64,000 nucleotides of DNA, from the NCBI GenBank assembly GCA_030998225.1, contig JAPYXD010000308.1:7202001-7266000 (forward strand), in the 5' to 3' direction. This document shows, in pieces, positions 1 to 9,871 of the stretch. The notes under the pieces are model-generated. The model saw only the letters and a program-made list of their open reading frames with translations, had not been told where the DNA came from and ran no database searches. This DNA comes from Diplolepis rosae. Lineage: Eukaryota > Arthropoda > Insecta > Hymenoptera > Diplolepididae. Position numbers and translations under genes: made by a program. Within the stretch, counting starts at the first letter, position 1. Every line of letters begins with the position of its first letter.

Positions 1-502
1 ATGCGTAGTTCATTGATGTGAAATTCATGCCCATAACCATGTTTTTAGACCTTTATTTGCCCATAACTTTTAAATTAATTTTCGTGTGAAGAACCACGAA
101 TGGAAAAAATTTTCACAATTAATATACTATTACAGTGCACTGAATTTTTGTTTCTTATTTATTCCAACTTTTGTAGAGGGGTTAACATTTTATGAACGCA
201 TAGTAGTCGTGCATAATGGATGCAATAAAAGCTTTCGTAGGCTGCATGGACAATAGGGTTTCTATTTAAGAAAGGGTATCCTATTCGTTTCCTTTACCTT
301 TAACGCATTTCGTAATTCTAGGCTAGTCCTTGGTAGGCTAAAGTTCGTTAACTCGCTTAGATGCTTTGACTTCATTATTTATCAGTATCAACTTATTGCT
401 TTTGAATAATCGAGAATAAAGCAGTTTATAGTAAAAAGGACACGACTCAAAAGAGAGAAAAAGACTCAGTGAAGTAAAAAATAAGAATCGAATAAAAGAA
501 AA
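1..502. other. AT-rich non-coding stretch before the first exon
   Basis: No coding signal or recognisable repeat boundary is visible. If 503-626 is the first exon of the transposase described below, its promoter and the element's left terminus should lie here or before the window. I did not find a convincing CACTA-type terminal repeat. Confidence 0.4.
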
Positions 503-626
503 ATGAATCCAAATGAACCTGCTCCGCGATGTTATAAGCTTTTTCGCAATCCCGGAATTACTGGTGAAGTGTCCGACAGCACAAGAAAGAGAAGAAGACG
601 CGATGCACGAAGGAATGTGATAGAAG
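503..626 (+). CDS. Candidate first exon of tnp2-like transposase
   Basis: An ATG opens 41 codons plus one base, ending in a basic RKRRRRDARR cluster. The exon stops at a good splice donor (GAAG/GTAATT). The leftover base fits the acceptor at 18461-18462 exactly: one G from here plus AG from there gives a GAG codon, and the reading frame then runs into the transposase exon without a break. This frame match is what I see; that the two exons belong together is inference. The intron would be 17.8 kb, but nearly all of it is inserted mobile DNA. On its own the peptide resembles nothing I can name. The alternative is an unrelated chance ORF. Confidence 0.45.
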
Positions 627-988
627 GTAATTATTAATGCATATTAATGTATATTATATAATAATAGTTGGTAAATCAATGTATATTTAAAACTCATTTT
701 GGTACTGATCTAAATTTGTCCAAAATGTGTTTTATTTTTTATTTAGTTTGTTTCCAAATAAAGAAAATATGGAAATTTTTCCAAATCATTTAAATTTCTG
801 TACGTTCTGTTTTGGAAGATTAATTTTTAATGGTTTCAGCCATTAAAGAATTTATTTTTAAAAATTGGAAACGGTGAACTTGTAGAGAATCTTTTCTCTG
901 AAAGAATGATTTATGATTAATCAGAATCGCACCATTTTTTAAAATTTGGTACGAAGCGATAAGAGAAAAAGTTCTGGTAAAAATAAAA
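627..988. other. AT-rich intronic DNA
   Basis: No gene or clear repeat seen. The minus-strand open frames here run into the inverted-repeat arm that follows and look incidental. Confidence 0.4.
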
Positions 989-2565
989 GGGCATAGCCGG
1001 GTTTCTATGTTGAAAGTGCCCCCAAACCAAATGAAGCTTTGCATTAACCATATCAAAATACTTGACAAGAAATGAGTTTTCAGAAATTTGCAGGTCCGCA
1101 GCCGCCATATTTAATGAGGAATGACAGATTAAGTATTAATCACATTAAATTATATTACACTTACATATTGTATAATTAAAGAATGAGCAAACAATAGTTA
1201 AAATATATATTGATAGCGAAAAAAATACATTGTAATGAAATACTGTAAACTTGATAATGTAATAAATTAATTTTTTAGCCGAAATTCGTTTTTATTTTTA
1301 TTTCAAAGATCACTTTGGCTCTTTATCATTTATTAAGTATTAATCACATTAAATTATATTACACTTACATATTGTATAATTAAAGAATGAGCAAACAATA
1401 GTTAAAATATATATTGATAACGAAAAAAATACATTGTAATGAAATACTGTAAACTTGATAATGTAATTAATTAATTTTTTAGCCGAAATTCGTTTTTATT
1501 TTTATTTCAAAGATCACTTTGGCTCTTTATCATTTATTAAGTATTAATCACATTAAATTATATTACACTTACATATTGTATAATTAAAGAATGAGCAAAC
1601 AATAGTTAAAATATATATTGATAACGAAAAAAATACATTGTAATGAAATACTGTAAACTTGATAATGTAATTAATTAATTTTTTAGCCGAAATTCGTTTT
1701 TATTTTTATTTCAAAGATCACTTTGGCTCTTTATCATTTATTAAGTATTAATCACATTAAATTATATTACACTTACATATTGTATAATTAAAGAATGAGC
1801 AAACAATAGTTAAAAAATATATTGACTAGCAAATATCTTCGATCTCATCAACTTGTTTTACAGTCTATTAGTAGACTATAAAAAAATATGACTTAATTAT
1901 TTAATTTATAAAAAGTAAAAAAATATTTTAGTTGATGCAGAAATAGTAGGCGAGAAATGTTGTTATTAGAAAGTATGATACGTAACTCGAAATGATCATT
2001 GCAAAAATTTTCGCAAAAATTTTTTGCGAACCTAATTAAAAATAAAATGTGTATACAAATAGAACGTTTACCATTTTATGTGCCTTGAATAATTGTAGAT
2101 TGGAAATTTGAACGCAAAAGGCTGATTTTACATGTTTTTAATTTTTTTAACCCCCGTCCACCCCCCGCAAAAATTTGAAAAAATTATGTTAAAGACCTTT
2201 GTTAATGACTAATATTTAGAGAAAAAATCAGAATTGAACCGTGAATTTTAATGCGAAAAAATCGCATGCAAAAATTTTGAAATTTTTTTAACCGCGAATT
2301 TCGCATCTGAAAATTTGCAAAAAATTTATAATGATGCATAGTAATGGCAAGTAGCAGTGTGAATTTTTTCAGAATTTTAGAATAAATAGTTTTGCTATAA
2401 AAGTAAAAAAACAAAAATTGCAATATCTGTCATTCCTCATTAAATATGGCGGCTGCGGACCTGCAAATTTCTGAAAACTCATTTCTTGTCAAGTATTTTG
2501 ATATGGTTAATACAAAGCTTCATTTGGTTTGGGGGCACTTTCAACATGGAAACCCGGCTATGCCC
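989..2565. mobile_element. Palindromic element with 138-bp inverted arms
   Basis: Bases 989-1126 and 2428-2565 are near-identical inverted copies. They read GGGCATAGCCGGGTTTC inward from the left and end in the same sequence on the right. The interior holds a 204-bp tandem array and AT-rich DNA. It has no transposase and looks like a non-autonomous fold-back element. The open frames in the two arms mirror each other because the arms are inverted copies, so they are not evidence of genes. Confidence 0.65.
1129..1818. repeat. 204-bp tandem repeat, about 3.4 copies
   Basis: The phrase TTAAGTATTAATCACATTAA recurs at 1129, 1333, 1537 and 1741, a constant period of 204 bp. The copies are nearly identical, and the last is cut off after about 78 bp. 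The array starts just inside the left arm of the surrounding palindrome. No ORF is present. Confidence 0.9.
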
Positions 2566-4465
2566 TTTGTTAAATGCATTATATTTCTGCATTTCAAATT
2601 TTTTTCACGGATAATAAATTTTTTTCTTTCAAATTAGCCCTTCAGTAATAATATTACTATTTTTGAAAGCAAAATTATCTATTTTTGCCTGAGGTATAAT
2701 TTTTGTGAAGGAACTACCTTAAGTTTTTAAGTTCTACCTTTTGTATTTTTATAGAAATAAATTATATTATATTATATTAAAAAATTTAATTTTCGGTTTT
2801 CAATAGTATTTTTTTTAAACTAAAAAGAAAAATACATCTTATAAAAAATATAGCGACCCAGATTTGTAGATATTTTTGTATTAAATAATTCTGTAAGGTA
2901 ACCTTTTTTCGTATCTCGTATAATTTAATTAAGAAATGGAATTCAGATATTGACTTTTTTCAAGTTTTAACATATACTGTAACTTTTCTAATTTTAGTTC
3001 AATCGAAAAATATTATAAGGATAATTAATACACATAATTGAGCATTGTCAGAAACCGGTATTAGAATTTTTGATTTTTTCAAATTTTTTTACAAAAACAC
3101 AAAAAATGCTCTTATTTTAACAATTTTGGTCGGGTTTGACTGGTTAACGAACTTGTCTTTACTTTATCGGCTTCGATAAAGTATGCTAATGCTCAATTCA
3201 ATCCAGTAATTCTATCCAGAGGCATATCGAGTATACGACCTACTACTACTAATACGGACAGACACTTTCGTAGAAACCGTTTTTTCTAACTTAGGGGGAC
3301 TCAAAGCGTGAAAATTTGATGAAAATTTCGAGTCATTTTTCACATAAAACTAATACTTTCTACCTACTAAGCACAACGTTCCAGGTATACGGATCGATGT
3401 TCTTTTGCAGATTTAAAAGGTTTCCTGTCGCTGCTGCTGGCACGAGTTGTAAGGGTCAGTTACATGCTTATGAATTAAATTAAGTAGAAGAATATAATAA
3501 GGTTTATGAATGAAGAGTGGTACTGGCGAAATTACAGTTATCATGGGGTAGTTACATGTAGAAAAATTAATATCTTTCTACTTATTAATTAAAGCTAGAT
3601 TTGTTCATTAAACTTCTTGGCTGGAAATAATAATTAAGATTTTAAAAAAAAATTTCATATGTAAAAATTGTTTCTCATTTGTTTTTAACTTTTTATTTAT
3701 TTTATGCAAATCGTAATAAAATTCAACTCTCAATATAAATTAGTCGGCTTTGAAAAATTCGATTAAATCTCAATTTAAATTGGAATCGAAAAATTCAACG
3801 TGATTTCTAAACCGTTTTAAAAATCAGGATTGACATTTGATCTCAGTCACAAATTTTAGGGTATAAAATCTGGCCAAGGCTATGGAACACAAAGAATTCG
3901 TAATAAGCCTTCCGGAAAGTAAGAAAAGAGACCTCTCTTTTCTTTTAGCTATTAGAGATACCTGAAAGACCTAAAGGTCAGTGCCGGATATTTCTTCGGT
4001 CGTCTGGGTCCGGGCCCGGCTTATGTTATTTGTCCTCAATTTTTATTGCTTCATAGATATTCGAAAAAAAGCAAAATGAGAAATAGCAGGCCTTTTTTGT
4101 AATATTAAATAAAATATCCTAAGCGCCTATGTTGCCCTTAACTATATCTATATCGCACACTAGGACATGGTCTTTGTATGGCATCTAACTCAAATACAGC
4201 ACTGCCTGCATCACATGTTTCGTTTTCGCTTACCTATCTTGGTTACTCTTATTCTTTTTTAAATATTATTTTTAAGGCCATTAGGCACCTTTAAAGCTAA
4301 CAGAAAATTTCAAAAGGCCATAGCTCGGAACCTGTTACTGGTAGAATATTAGTTTTTGTTCATATTTTGGATTTGCATTGACCCTTAATTAATAATTGAA
4401 GATATATGTTGATGTTTATAATTGGCTTTTGGGTCCAAGGTTAATAAAAACTCAAAGTTTTATAT
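2566..4465. other. AT-rich non-coding region
   Basis: I see no gene. A segment near 3290-3360 is related, in inverted orientation, to DNA near 34800-34870 (both contain the bases around GATGAAAATTTCGA), so at least part is dispersed repeat. The 4380-4465 piece belongs to the hammerhead-bearing repeat family that follows. Confidence 0.4.
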
Positions 4466-4506
4466 AATCAGACATTTCGGCACTGACCGGAGCCTTACCA
4501 ATGATT
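4466..4506 (-). ncRNA. Decayed hammerhead-like motif
   Basis: On the minus strand this matches the motif at 4829-4870, with the same stem I strand TGATT and a GAAA box. The core CTGATGA has become TTGGTAA, and stem II now ends GTGCC. It is a dead relative of the intact copies. Confidence 0.45.
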
Positions 4507-4828
4507 TATTTTGAATCTAAAAAATATAGAGAAAAGGTTGCTAACATAGGATTTCTTTAATAAAAAGATTTGAGTAATTATCATTTCTTTTCTACAAGTT
4601 GATAAAGAAACTTTGGAATCACTTCAAAGTAAATATTTCTTCCACATAAAGCAAATCTCTTAATAGCAACAGAAAAATATTTTTGAAAAAGAAGTTGGAA
4701 ATAAAAAAAATTAACAAATTTTTCATATTCTGGACTTACATTGACCCTTAATTAATAATTGAAGATATATGTTGATGTTGGTAATTGGCTTTAGGGTCCA
4801 AGGTTGATAAAAACTCAGAGTTTTACAT

Positions 4829-4870
4829 AATCAGACGTTTCGGCTCTGATCGGAGCCCTCATCAGTGATT
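4829..4870 (-). ncRNA. Hammerhead ribozyme motif, minimal stem III
   Basis: Read on the minus strand: stem I strand AATCA, core CTGATGA, stem II GGCTC-CGATCA-GAGCC after one extra G, then GAA, ACGT, a cleavable C, and TGATT closing stem I. All invariant hammerhead core positions are met. Stem III is only the self-complementary ACGT, so it would form between two molecules. Small hammerheads of this type are known from Penelope-like retroelements and act as dimers. Activity here is inferred. Confidence 0.65.
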
Positions 4871-5160
4871 TATTCAAATCTAAAAATACAGAAAAAGGTT
4901 TTGCTAACATAGGATATTTTGTATAAAAAATTTTTTGTAAAAATTTTTAACAAGTAATTATCATTATGTTTTTACATGTAGGTAAATAAATTTTGATATT
5001 ACTTTGAGGTAAATATTTCATTCACATAACCTAACAAACTAGATACCAGAAAGCATTTTTTGGAAGGTTGGAATTAAGTGTCTAAATATAAAAAATATTT
5101 TTAATTGACATTCGTGCACGGAACTGCAGATTGAAATCTTTATGGTGTAGTTTCTAACAC

Positions 5161-5222
5161 AATACATATACACACAAACATACACAACCACACACATATA
5201 TATGTATATATATATGTATGTG

Positions 5223-5284
<62 letters not shown>

Positions 5285-5331
5285 TACACATACACATACA
5301 TATATATACATATATATACACATACACATAC

Positions 5332-5362
<31 letters not shown>

Positions 5363-5500
5363 CACATACACACATACATACACACACATACACATATACA
5401 TACATACATACACATACACACATACATACATATACATACACATATATACATATACACATACATACACATACATATACATACATACACACATATACATCAC
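5161..5500. repeat. TA/CA/TACA microsatellite
   Basis: About 340 bp of almost pure TATA, TACA and CACA steps, including an uninterrupted (TA)n core near 5228-5278. All six open frames here are low-complexity products of the repeat (Y, I, M, C, V, T, H only) and are not genes. Confidence 0.95.
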
Positions 5501-5675
5501 GCATGCATGTTTGTTAGGTTATGTGAATGAAATATTTACCTCAAAGTAATATCAAAATTTATTTACCTACATGTAAAAACATAATGATAATTACTTGTTA
5601 AATTTTTACAAAAAATTTTTTATACAAAATATCCTATGTTAGCAAAACCTTTTTCTGTATTTTTAGATTTGAATA

Positions 5676-5717
5676 AATCACTGATGAGGGCTCCGATCAG
5701 AGCCGAAACGTCTGATT
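5676..5717 (+). ncRNA. Hammerhead ribozyme motif, minimal stem III
   Basis: This is an identical copy, in the opposite orientation, of the motif at 4829-4870. Stem I is AATCA (5676-5680) with TGATT (5713-5717), the core CTGATGA is 5681-5687, stem II is 5688-5704, GAA is 5705-5707, the ACGT stem III is 5708-5711, and the predicted cleavage follows C5712. One G between core and stem II is extra relative to the textbook motif. Confidence 0.65.
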
Positions 5718-5794
5718 ATGTAAAACTCTGAGTTTTTATCAACCTTGGACCCTAAAGCCAATTACCAACATCAACATATATCTTCAATTATTAA

Positions 5795-6571
5795 CAATTT
5801 TTGCCTAAATATGTAAGTGCCAGTAAATATTACATTTTTATTTATTAACATTTTTGGATATTCGTTAGATAGGAAAATTTTCAATAAAAACGTAAAAAAC
5901 GTTAAAAGAAGAAGTATTCTAGGGTAGATTCTAAAATGTATATCCCAAAATGTTAATTTATTGCAAATTCTTCTATATACCAAAGAAATTTCGATGTACA
6001 ATTTCGCACACAAAGCTAGGCAGAATTGTATACCTTTTTTCTCAAAGTGATTAATTCAAAAGCAATGTTATCTCTAAAATTTGTTTTATACATTCTGAAT
6101 AACCAATCTCATTGTCCATATACACAATAAAATTGGGGAAAAGTTTAGTATGATACAACGCATTTTTTAAAGTTTCTAGCTCATTGTAAAAATATATCAA
6201 TTTTTCAATCCTTTTTAAAGTATTATAGTCGGAAGAAATTCCAAGATAGAATCTATCCTTACCTACATAATGTTATACACTTTTTCAAAATTTCCCTGTG
6301 TTTAATTTATACCATAGAAAAAATTTTAATTTTCCAAATTTCACTTTATACCAAAAAAATGTCGTTGCATAATGTCATGGAAGAATGTGAAAAATTTTAT
6401 ATAAAATTAACTAATTTATCTCACTATGTACAGGAGAAATACCATTCTGAAAATTTAGTGTTTAAACAACAGCGGAATCTATCCGCACGCATAATATGTC
6501 ACGTGTTTTTTCAAAGTTTTCCCCATTTAATTTATACCGAAATATTGTTTATTTTTTTCATATTATACTTT
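5795..6571. other. Old repeat DNA at the retrotransposon insertion site
   Basis: AT-rich. Diverged phrases recur here (for example AAAGAAATTTCGATGTACAA near 5984, and related text just after the 3' LTR near 18048). The LTR element therefore inserted into an older dispersed repeat. The 86-codon open frame from 6359 has no support and runs into the LTR. Confidence 0.45.
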
Positions 6572-6897
6572 TGTCACGTCCCCGTGACAATTAATAAAAA
6601 TATTATACCGTTATTATAGAAATTAAGCGTAAACTGTTTTAAAAAGAAGAATAAACCATTGTATAGAAAATGTAGACAGCTGGCAAAATATAAATCATTG
6701 TTATACTAAGTAGTGGCAGACCTTATGACTAACAAAGATTGAACAAATCGTAATAAATTAACTTGACTGACAGTTCCATTATCAACTAGTTTTTTATTGA
6801 AAATGTAATTAACTTAAAAGCTTTTGGAAACTATTAGTCAGATCGATAACCATTATCGCATTCGCAAAATGAGCCATGATGTGTGATTCACCATAAG

Positions 6898-6911
6898 GTT
6901 GCCAAGGCAAC
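6898..6911 (+). promoter_or_regulatory. RFX X-box-like palindrome, copy 1
   Basis: GTTGCCAAGGCAAC is a perfect inverted repeat of GTTGCC with a 2-base spacer, the consensus X-box bound by RFX factors. It lies about 160 bp before the predicted start. It is conserved in the 3' LTR at 17171-17184. Function is inferred from the match only. Confidence 0.55.
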
Positions 6912-6995
6912 ACCCAACCACCCACTGATTACGAATTTTGGAAAATGGATCAATAACTACTTATTACTGGGCTATGATGCGCGATTCACCATAAG

Positions 6996-7009
6996 GTTGC
7001 CAAGGTAAC
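6996..7009 (+). promoter_or_regulatory. RFX X-box-like palindrome, copy 2
   Basis: GTTGCCAAGGTAAC lies 98 bp after copy 1, inside a second copy of a roughly 65-bp tandem unit (the phrase GATTCACCATAAGGTTGCCA is in both). One half-site has a C-to-T change that RFX sites tolerate. The 3' LTR equivalent is 17269-17282. Confidence 0.5.
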
Positions 7010-7027
7010 ACCCAACCACCCATCGAT

Positions 7028-7063
7028 TATAAATTGGCGGAATTCAATCACGGAGAGTCAGTC
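7028..7063 (+). promoter_or_regulatory. LTR core promoter: TATA box and initiator
   Basis: TATAAAT starts at 7028 and an arthropod-type initiator TCAGTC follows at 7058, with the A at 7060. The 32-bp spacing is ideal for RNA polymerase II. In the 3' LTR the same TATA box reads TACAAAT. Confidence 0.7.
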
Positions 7064-7375
7064 TGATCTTCACCACCGAACCTTACCTATAACATCGAGT
7101 CCACGCGCTGATAGTAATCAATATCCTCAAAAGTCTCAACAATCTCTGAACGAGTTAATCCGAATCGGCATTATCAGAAGCTGGATCAATCAAAAATTTA
7201 TCAGTGCGGAAGTACCTGCAATCCTCTCAGACTCCGTCGGCCTGGTTTCGCAGCTGGAACCTTTACCGCTCTGGGGGAAGCTTACCAACCCAGCCACCTG
7301 CAGCGGCGCCTACCTGCATACCTGGCGGATCGTGCCACCCTCGAAATTCAAAACTAACACCATAAACAAATCAAG

Positions 7376-7447
7376 GTAAGGACTACATCTTTTATTCTTT
7401 ATATTTGCTCTTGTATCAATTTGTTAAAATTTGGGTTTCTCCTCTAG
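7376..7447 (+). other. Candidate 72-nt intron inside the LTR
   Basis: The donor is TCAAG/GTAAGG. A pyrimidine-rich TTTCTCCTCTAG acceptor lies 72 nt on, a typical short insect intron. It falls in the transcribed leader, downstream of the predicted start. The 3' LTR has the same sites (17649-17720). No transcript data are available to confirm splicing; the donor might instead join an acceptor near the third ORF. Confidence 0.5.
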
Positions 7448-7697
7448 GAACCCGAAAGAAGAAGAAGATTCCTTCAACTTGCCAAATCGGTTTGACTAAA
7501 ATCAGTGAATTATATTATTACTCTTAAAATTTCCAATCTGTTAGTTGTCAGTTTTTGCTGTAATTAAAATCATATCTTTGTGTTTAATTCTTGTGTGTAA
7601 AAATATATATATGTGTGTTTAACTGATTTTTCTAAATATATTAGTTACTGAGTGACCTTTGTTCCCGTTCCCTTAGCTTGAAACCTTGTGTTTCATA

Positions 7698-7703
7698 AAT
7701 AAA
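7698..7703 (+). terminator. Polyadenylation signal AATAAA in the LTR
   Basis: A canonical signal about 58 bp before the LTR end. The active one for a genomic transcript would be its 3' LTR twin at 17971-17976. Confidence 0.6.
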
Positions 7704-7780
7704 ACGGGAGAGTGGTAAATATAAATTGAATTGGGTCTGTTTAATCCTTCGGGACGTAACAGAGTCCATTCAATTATTTT

Positions 7781-7798
7781 TGGTGCATCGGCCGGGAA
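7781..7798 (+). other. Primer binding site for tRNA-Gly(GCC)
   Basis: TGGTGCATCGGCCGGGAA is the exact complement of the 18 terminal nucleotides (including CCA) of the usual eukaryotic tRNA-Gly(GCC). It starts 20 bases after the last LTR base, a wider gap than the 0-10 nt usual for the group. Confidence 0.85.
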
Positions 7799-8050
7799 AC
7801 ACTCAAAAGGTCATTTAAAATTTTGTATGTAATAAAAGATTAATAAATATTTTCTTTTTATATGACAGAACACACATACAATATATGTATCTTCAATCTT
7901 GTTGAAATCTGATTAAAATTTATTTAAAGAAAATTTTTCATAAGTGAATTTCTGATTTTTTGTGGCAATCAGGACTCTTCTTCTATATTCTTTTACAGTG
8001 CGAAAAAATATGCAAAATTATTCATTTATTTTTGACAAAAATCTCACCTC

Positions 8051-9871
8051 ATGTCAGATAAAAATATAAATTTAAATTTGCAAAGAACTACGCGTAGCAA
8101 ATCTAAGGTACTTGCGGAAGCCGAAAAATTATCAAAAGAAAATGAAAAAGACGCATTCAGTACTATTTCAAAATTAGTACATAGTCCACCCTTAAAACCG
8201 GCTTCTACTGAAACATTAGGAACAAAAAACCAAAATTTTTCGGAAATTTTTTACGAAACTTTGACCAATGATAATAATCAAGATCCCATTTTAAATCTTC
8301 CCAGTATAGGAAACGATTATCCGAATAAAATTAATCCAAATCAAACACCTTCAAATAAGAAAATTAATTTTCAAATTAAAGGTTCTCCTTCTTTAGAGTA
8401 TCTTAAAAAATATCAAGACAACAATAGTATAATTAGTTCTAGCGTATTTAATAAAAGCAAATCTTTAACGGAAAACAGTGAAACGAGTGAACCTGTAAAC
8501 TCTACGGTCATTCCTGCAGACGCCTCTCTGACTGCAATCGATATTCGCCCCTTATTACCCCCGGAAAAGCCTTCTGCACCTGGTTTCGACGAGTGCGGTA
8601 TACATTTTGAAACGGAAAATCAATTTGACAGTTCTAATATTTGTAATTTAAATTCTATTAACACTGATCCATTAATTCAATTAAATATGAATATTCCGAA
8701 TAATCAGCAAGTTTCTCTTCGTGATGCATTAGAAATCGTTCCTATTTTTGATGGACGAAGTGTACCGCTAGTTCATTTTATAGAAGGGTGTGAGGAAGCG
8801 AAACAAATGTTACCACCTATTCCTGCAGTCGAACAAAATTTAGTGAAGATGATTAGAAGTAAAATTATTGGAGAAGCCCGAAAATGTATTTACGGAATGA
8901 CATTTGAAAAAGTAGATGATTTAATAAATAGATTCAAGAAAATTTATTCCCCATCAAAAACTGTTTATCAATTGCAAGGGGAATTAGGAAGTACATACAT
9001 GTGGGAAAGAGAAAGTGTCTTATCATATGCTACACGAATCAAAGAAATCGCGGATCAAATTTATGATGCACATAGAATTAATAATGGCGGACAATTAGAT
9101 GAAACATTTAAAGCAGGTTTAGAAAAGGATTTAATACAATGTTTTTTACGTGGTTTAAGGTCAGAAATAGAAATTCGTGTAGAGCAAGGTGAGGTATTTA
9201 AAGATGTGACAAATAACGCGATCGAAGTTGAACGTAGATTAAATGCAGCTGCTGATTTACGAAAGGGCAATATTTTCAAACAGAAACCTGACGGATTAGA
9301 GGAAAACACTTGGTCAAATAGACATGAGCAAAAATCAATAAGAGTAAATTATACTCAAGGGGAAGTCATAATCTGTCAATTATGTAACAAAAGAGGTCAC
9401 ACTGCATCTGCTTGCCGCTCTTTAGCTAATATTAATGTGTACACTAAAAACCCCCATAATAGAGTATTCAACCAGTTTTCACCCCAACAAAATATGAGAC
9501 AAACAAACCAATTTTGGGGATACCGACAGACACCATTTATGAGGCCTCAATGTCAATCACAGGAATTTTCACAAGATCCTAGACGATTCCAGCAAAATAA
9601 TAGAGTAATATGGGAACCACCCCCATCACAAAATAATTATTTTAAAAAAGAAAATTTTAACCCTCCGTTTGATTTTGCACGAGATATGAGTAATATAATT
9701 TGCAATTACTGCAAAAAACCAGGACACATGATTAAAGATTGTCGACGTAGAGAATATAATAATAAATTTCGAGAACGACAGACTCCTCAGCAACCACAAG
9801 TAATCTCGGAAAACGGGCAAAACCTCCCCAGAACAGGTGCGATGGGGCAGGCGTCAACATCCCAGAATTAA
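8051..9871 (+). CDS. gag: Gag polyprotein with two CCHC zinc knuckles
   Basis: A 606-residue nucleocapsid/capsid precursor that would package the element's RNA in cytoplasmic particles. The N-terminal 200 residues are polar and low in complexity. Residues about 225-400 are the helical capsid-like part, with a retrotransposon-gag style core around YMWERESVLSYATRIKEIAD. The C-terminus carries two perfect CX2CX4HX4C knuckles at C442-C455 and C551-C564. The first ATG after the leader is used (CACCTCATGTCA). The frame is fully open. The stop lies inside the upstream-extended pol frame, so pol must be reached by a -1 shift or an equivalent event. Confidence 0.93.
   Translation: MSDKNINLNLQRTTRSKSKVLAEAEKLSKENEKDAFSTISKLVHSPPLKPASTETLGTKNQNFSEIFYETLTNDNNQDPILNLPSIGNDYPNKINPNQTPSNKKINFQIKGSPSLEYLKKYQDNNSIISSSVFNKSKSLTENSETSEPVNSTVIPADASLTAIDIRPLLPPEKPSAPGFDECGIHFETENQFDSSNICNLNSINTDPLIQLNMNIPNNQQVSLRDALEIVPIFDGRSVPLVHFIEGCEEAKQMLPPIPAVEQNLVKMIRSKIIGEARKCIYGMTFEKVDDLINRFKKIYSPSKTVYQLQGELGSTYMWERESVLSYATRIKEIADQIYDAHRINNGGQLDETFKAGLEKDLIQCFLRGLRSEIEIRVEQGEVFKDVTNNAIEVERRLNAAADLRKGNIFKQKPDGLEENTWSNRHEQKSIRVNYTQGEVIICQLCNKRGHTASACRSLANINVYTKNPHNRVFNQFSPQQNMRQTNQFWGYRQTPFMRPQCQSQEFSQDPRRFQQNNRVIWEPPPSQNNYFKKENFNPPFDFARDMSNIICNYCKKPGHMIKDCRRREYNNKFRERQTPQQPQVISENGQNLPRTGAMGQASTSQN

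Larger units (their letters stand above)
4752..5794. repeat. Palindrome with 287-bp arms around a microsatellite
   Basis: Bases 4752-5039 and 5509-5794 are near-perfect inverted copies. Each carries one hammerhead-like motif facing outward from the centre. The spacer holds a long TA/CA microsatellite. No protein is encoded. Such inverted pairs fit remnants of Penelope-like elements, the known carriers of this ribozyme class, or a fold-back MITE; I cannot choose between them. Confidence 0.75.
6572..7761 (+). repeat. 5' LTR
   Basis: 1190 bp, matching 16845-18034. U3 runs to about 7059, with transcription predicted to start at 7060. A polyadenylation signal at 7698-7703 places the end of R near 7720-7740 and leaves a short U5. 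Differences I noticed from the 3' copy lie near 6667, 6749, 7030 (in the TATA box), 7600 and 7647. Confidence 0.95.

Noticed and set aside
917..1108. Protein-like MAAADLQISENSFLVKYFDM on two strands (also at 2446-2637)
   Set aside because: The two copies are mirror images in the arms of one palindrome. There is no extension or homologous domain outside the arms.
1129..1818. Possible CRISPR-like array
   Set aside because: The period is a contiguous 204-bp tandem unit with no unique spacers, in a eukaryotic transposon context.
5139..5549. Five overlapping open frames of 99-153 codons
   Set aside because: All are translations of the TA/CA microsatellite in different frames; composition is only Y, I, M, C, V, H and T.
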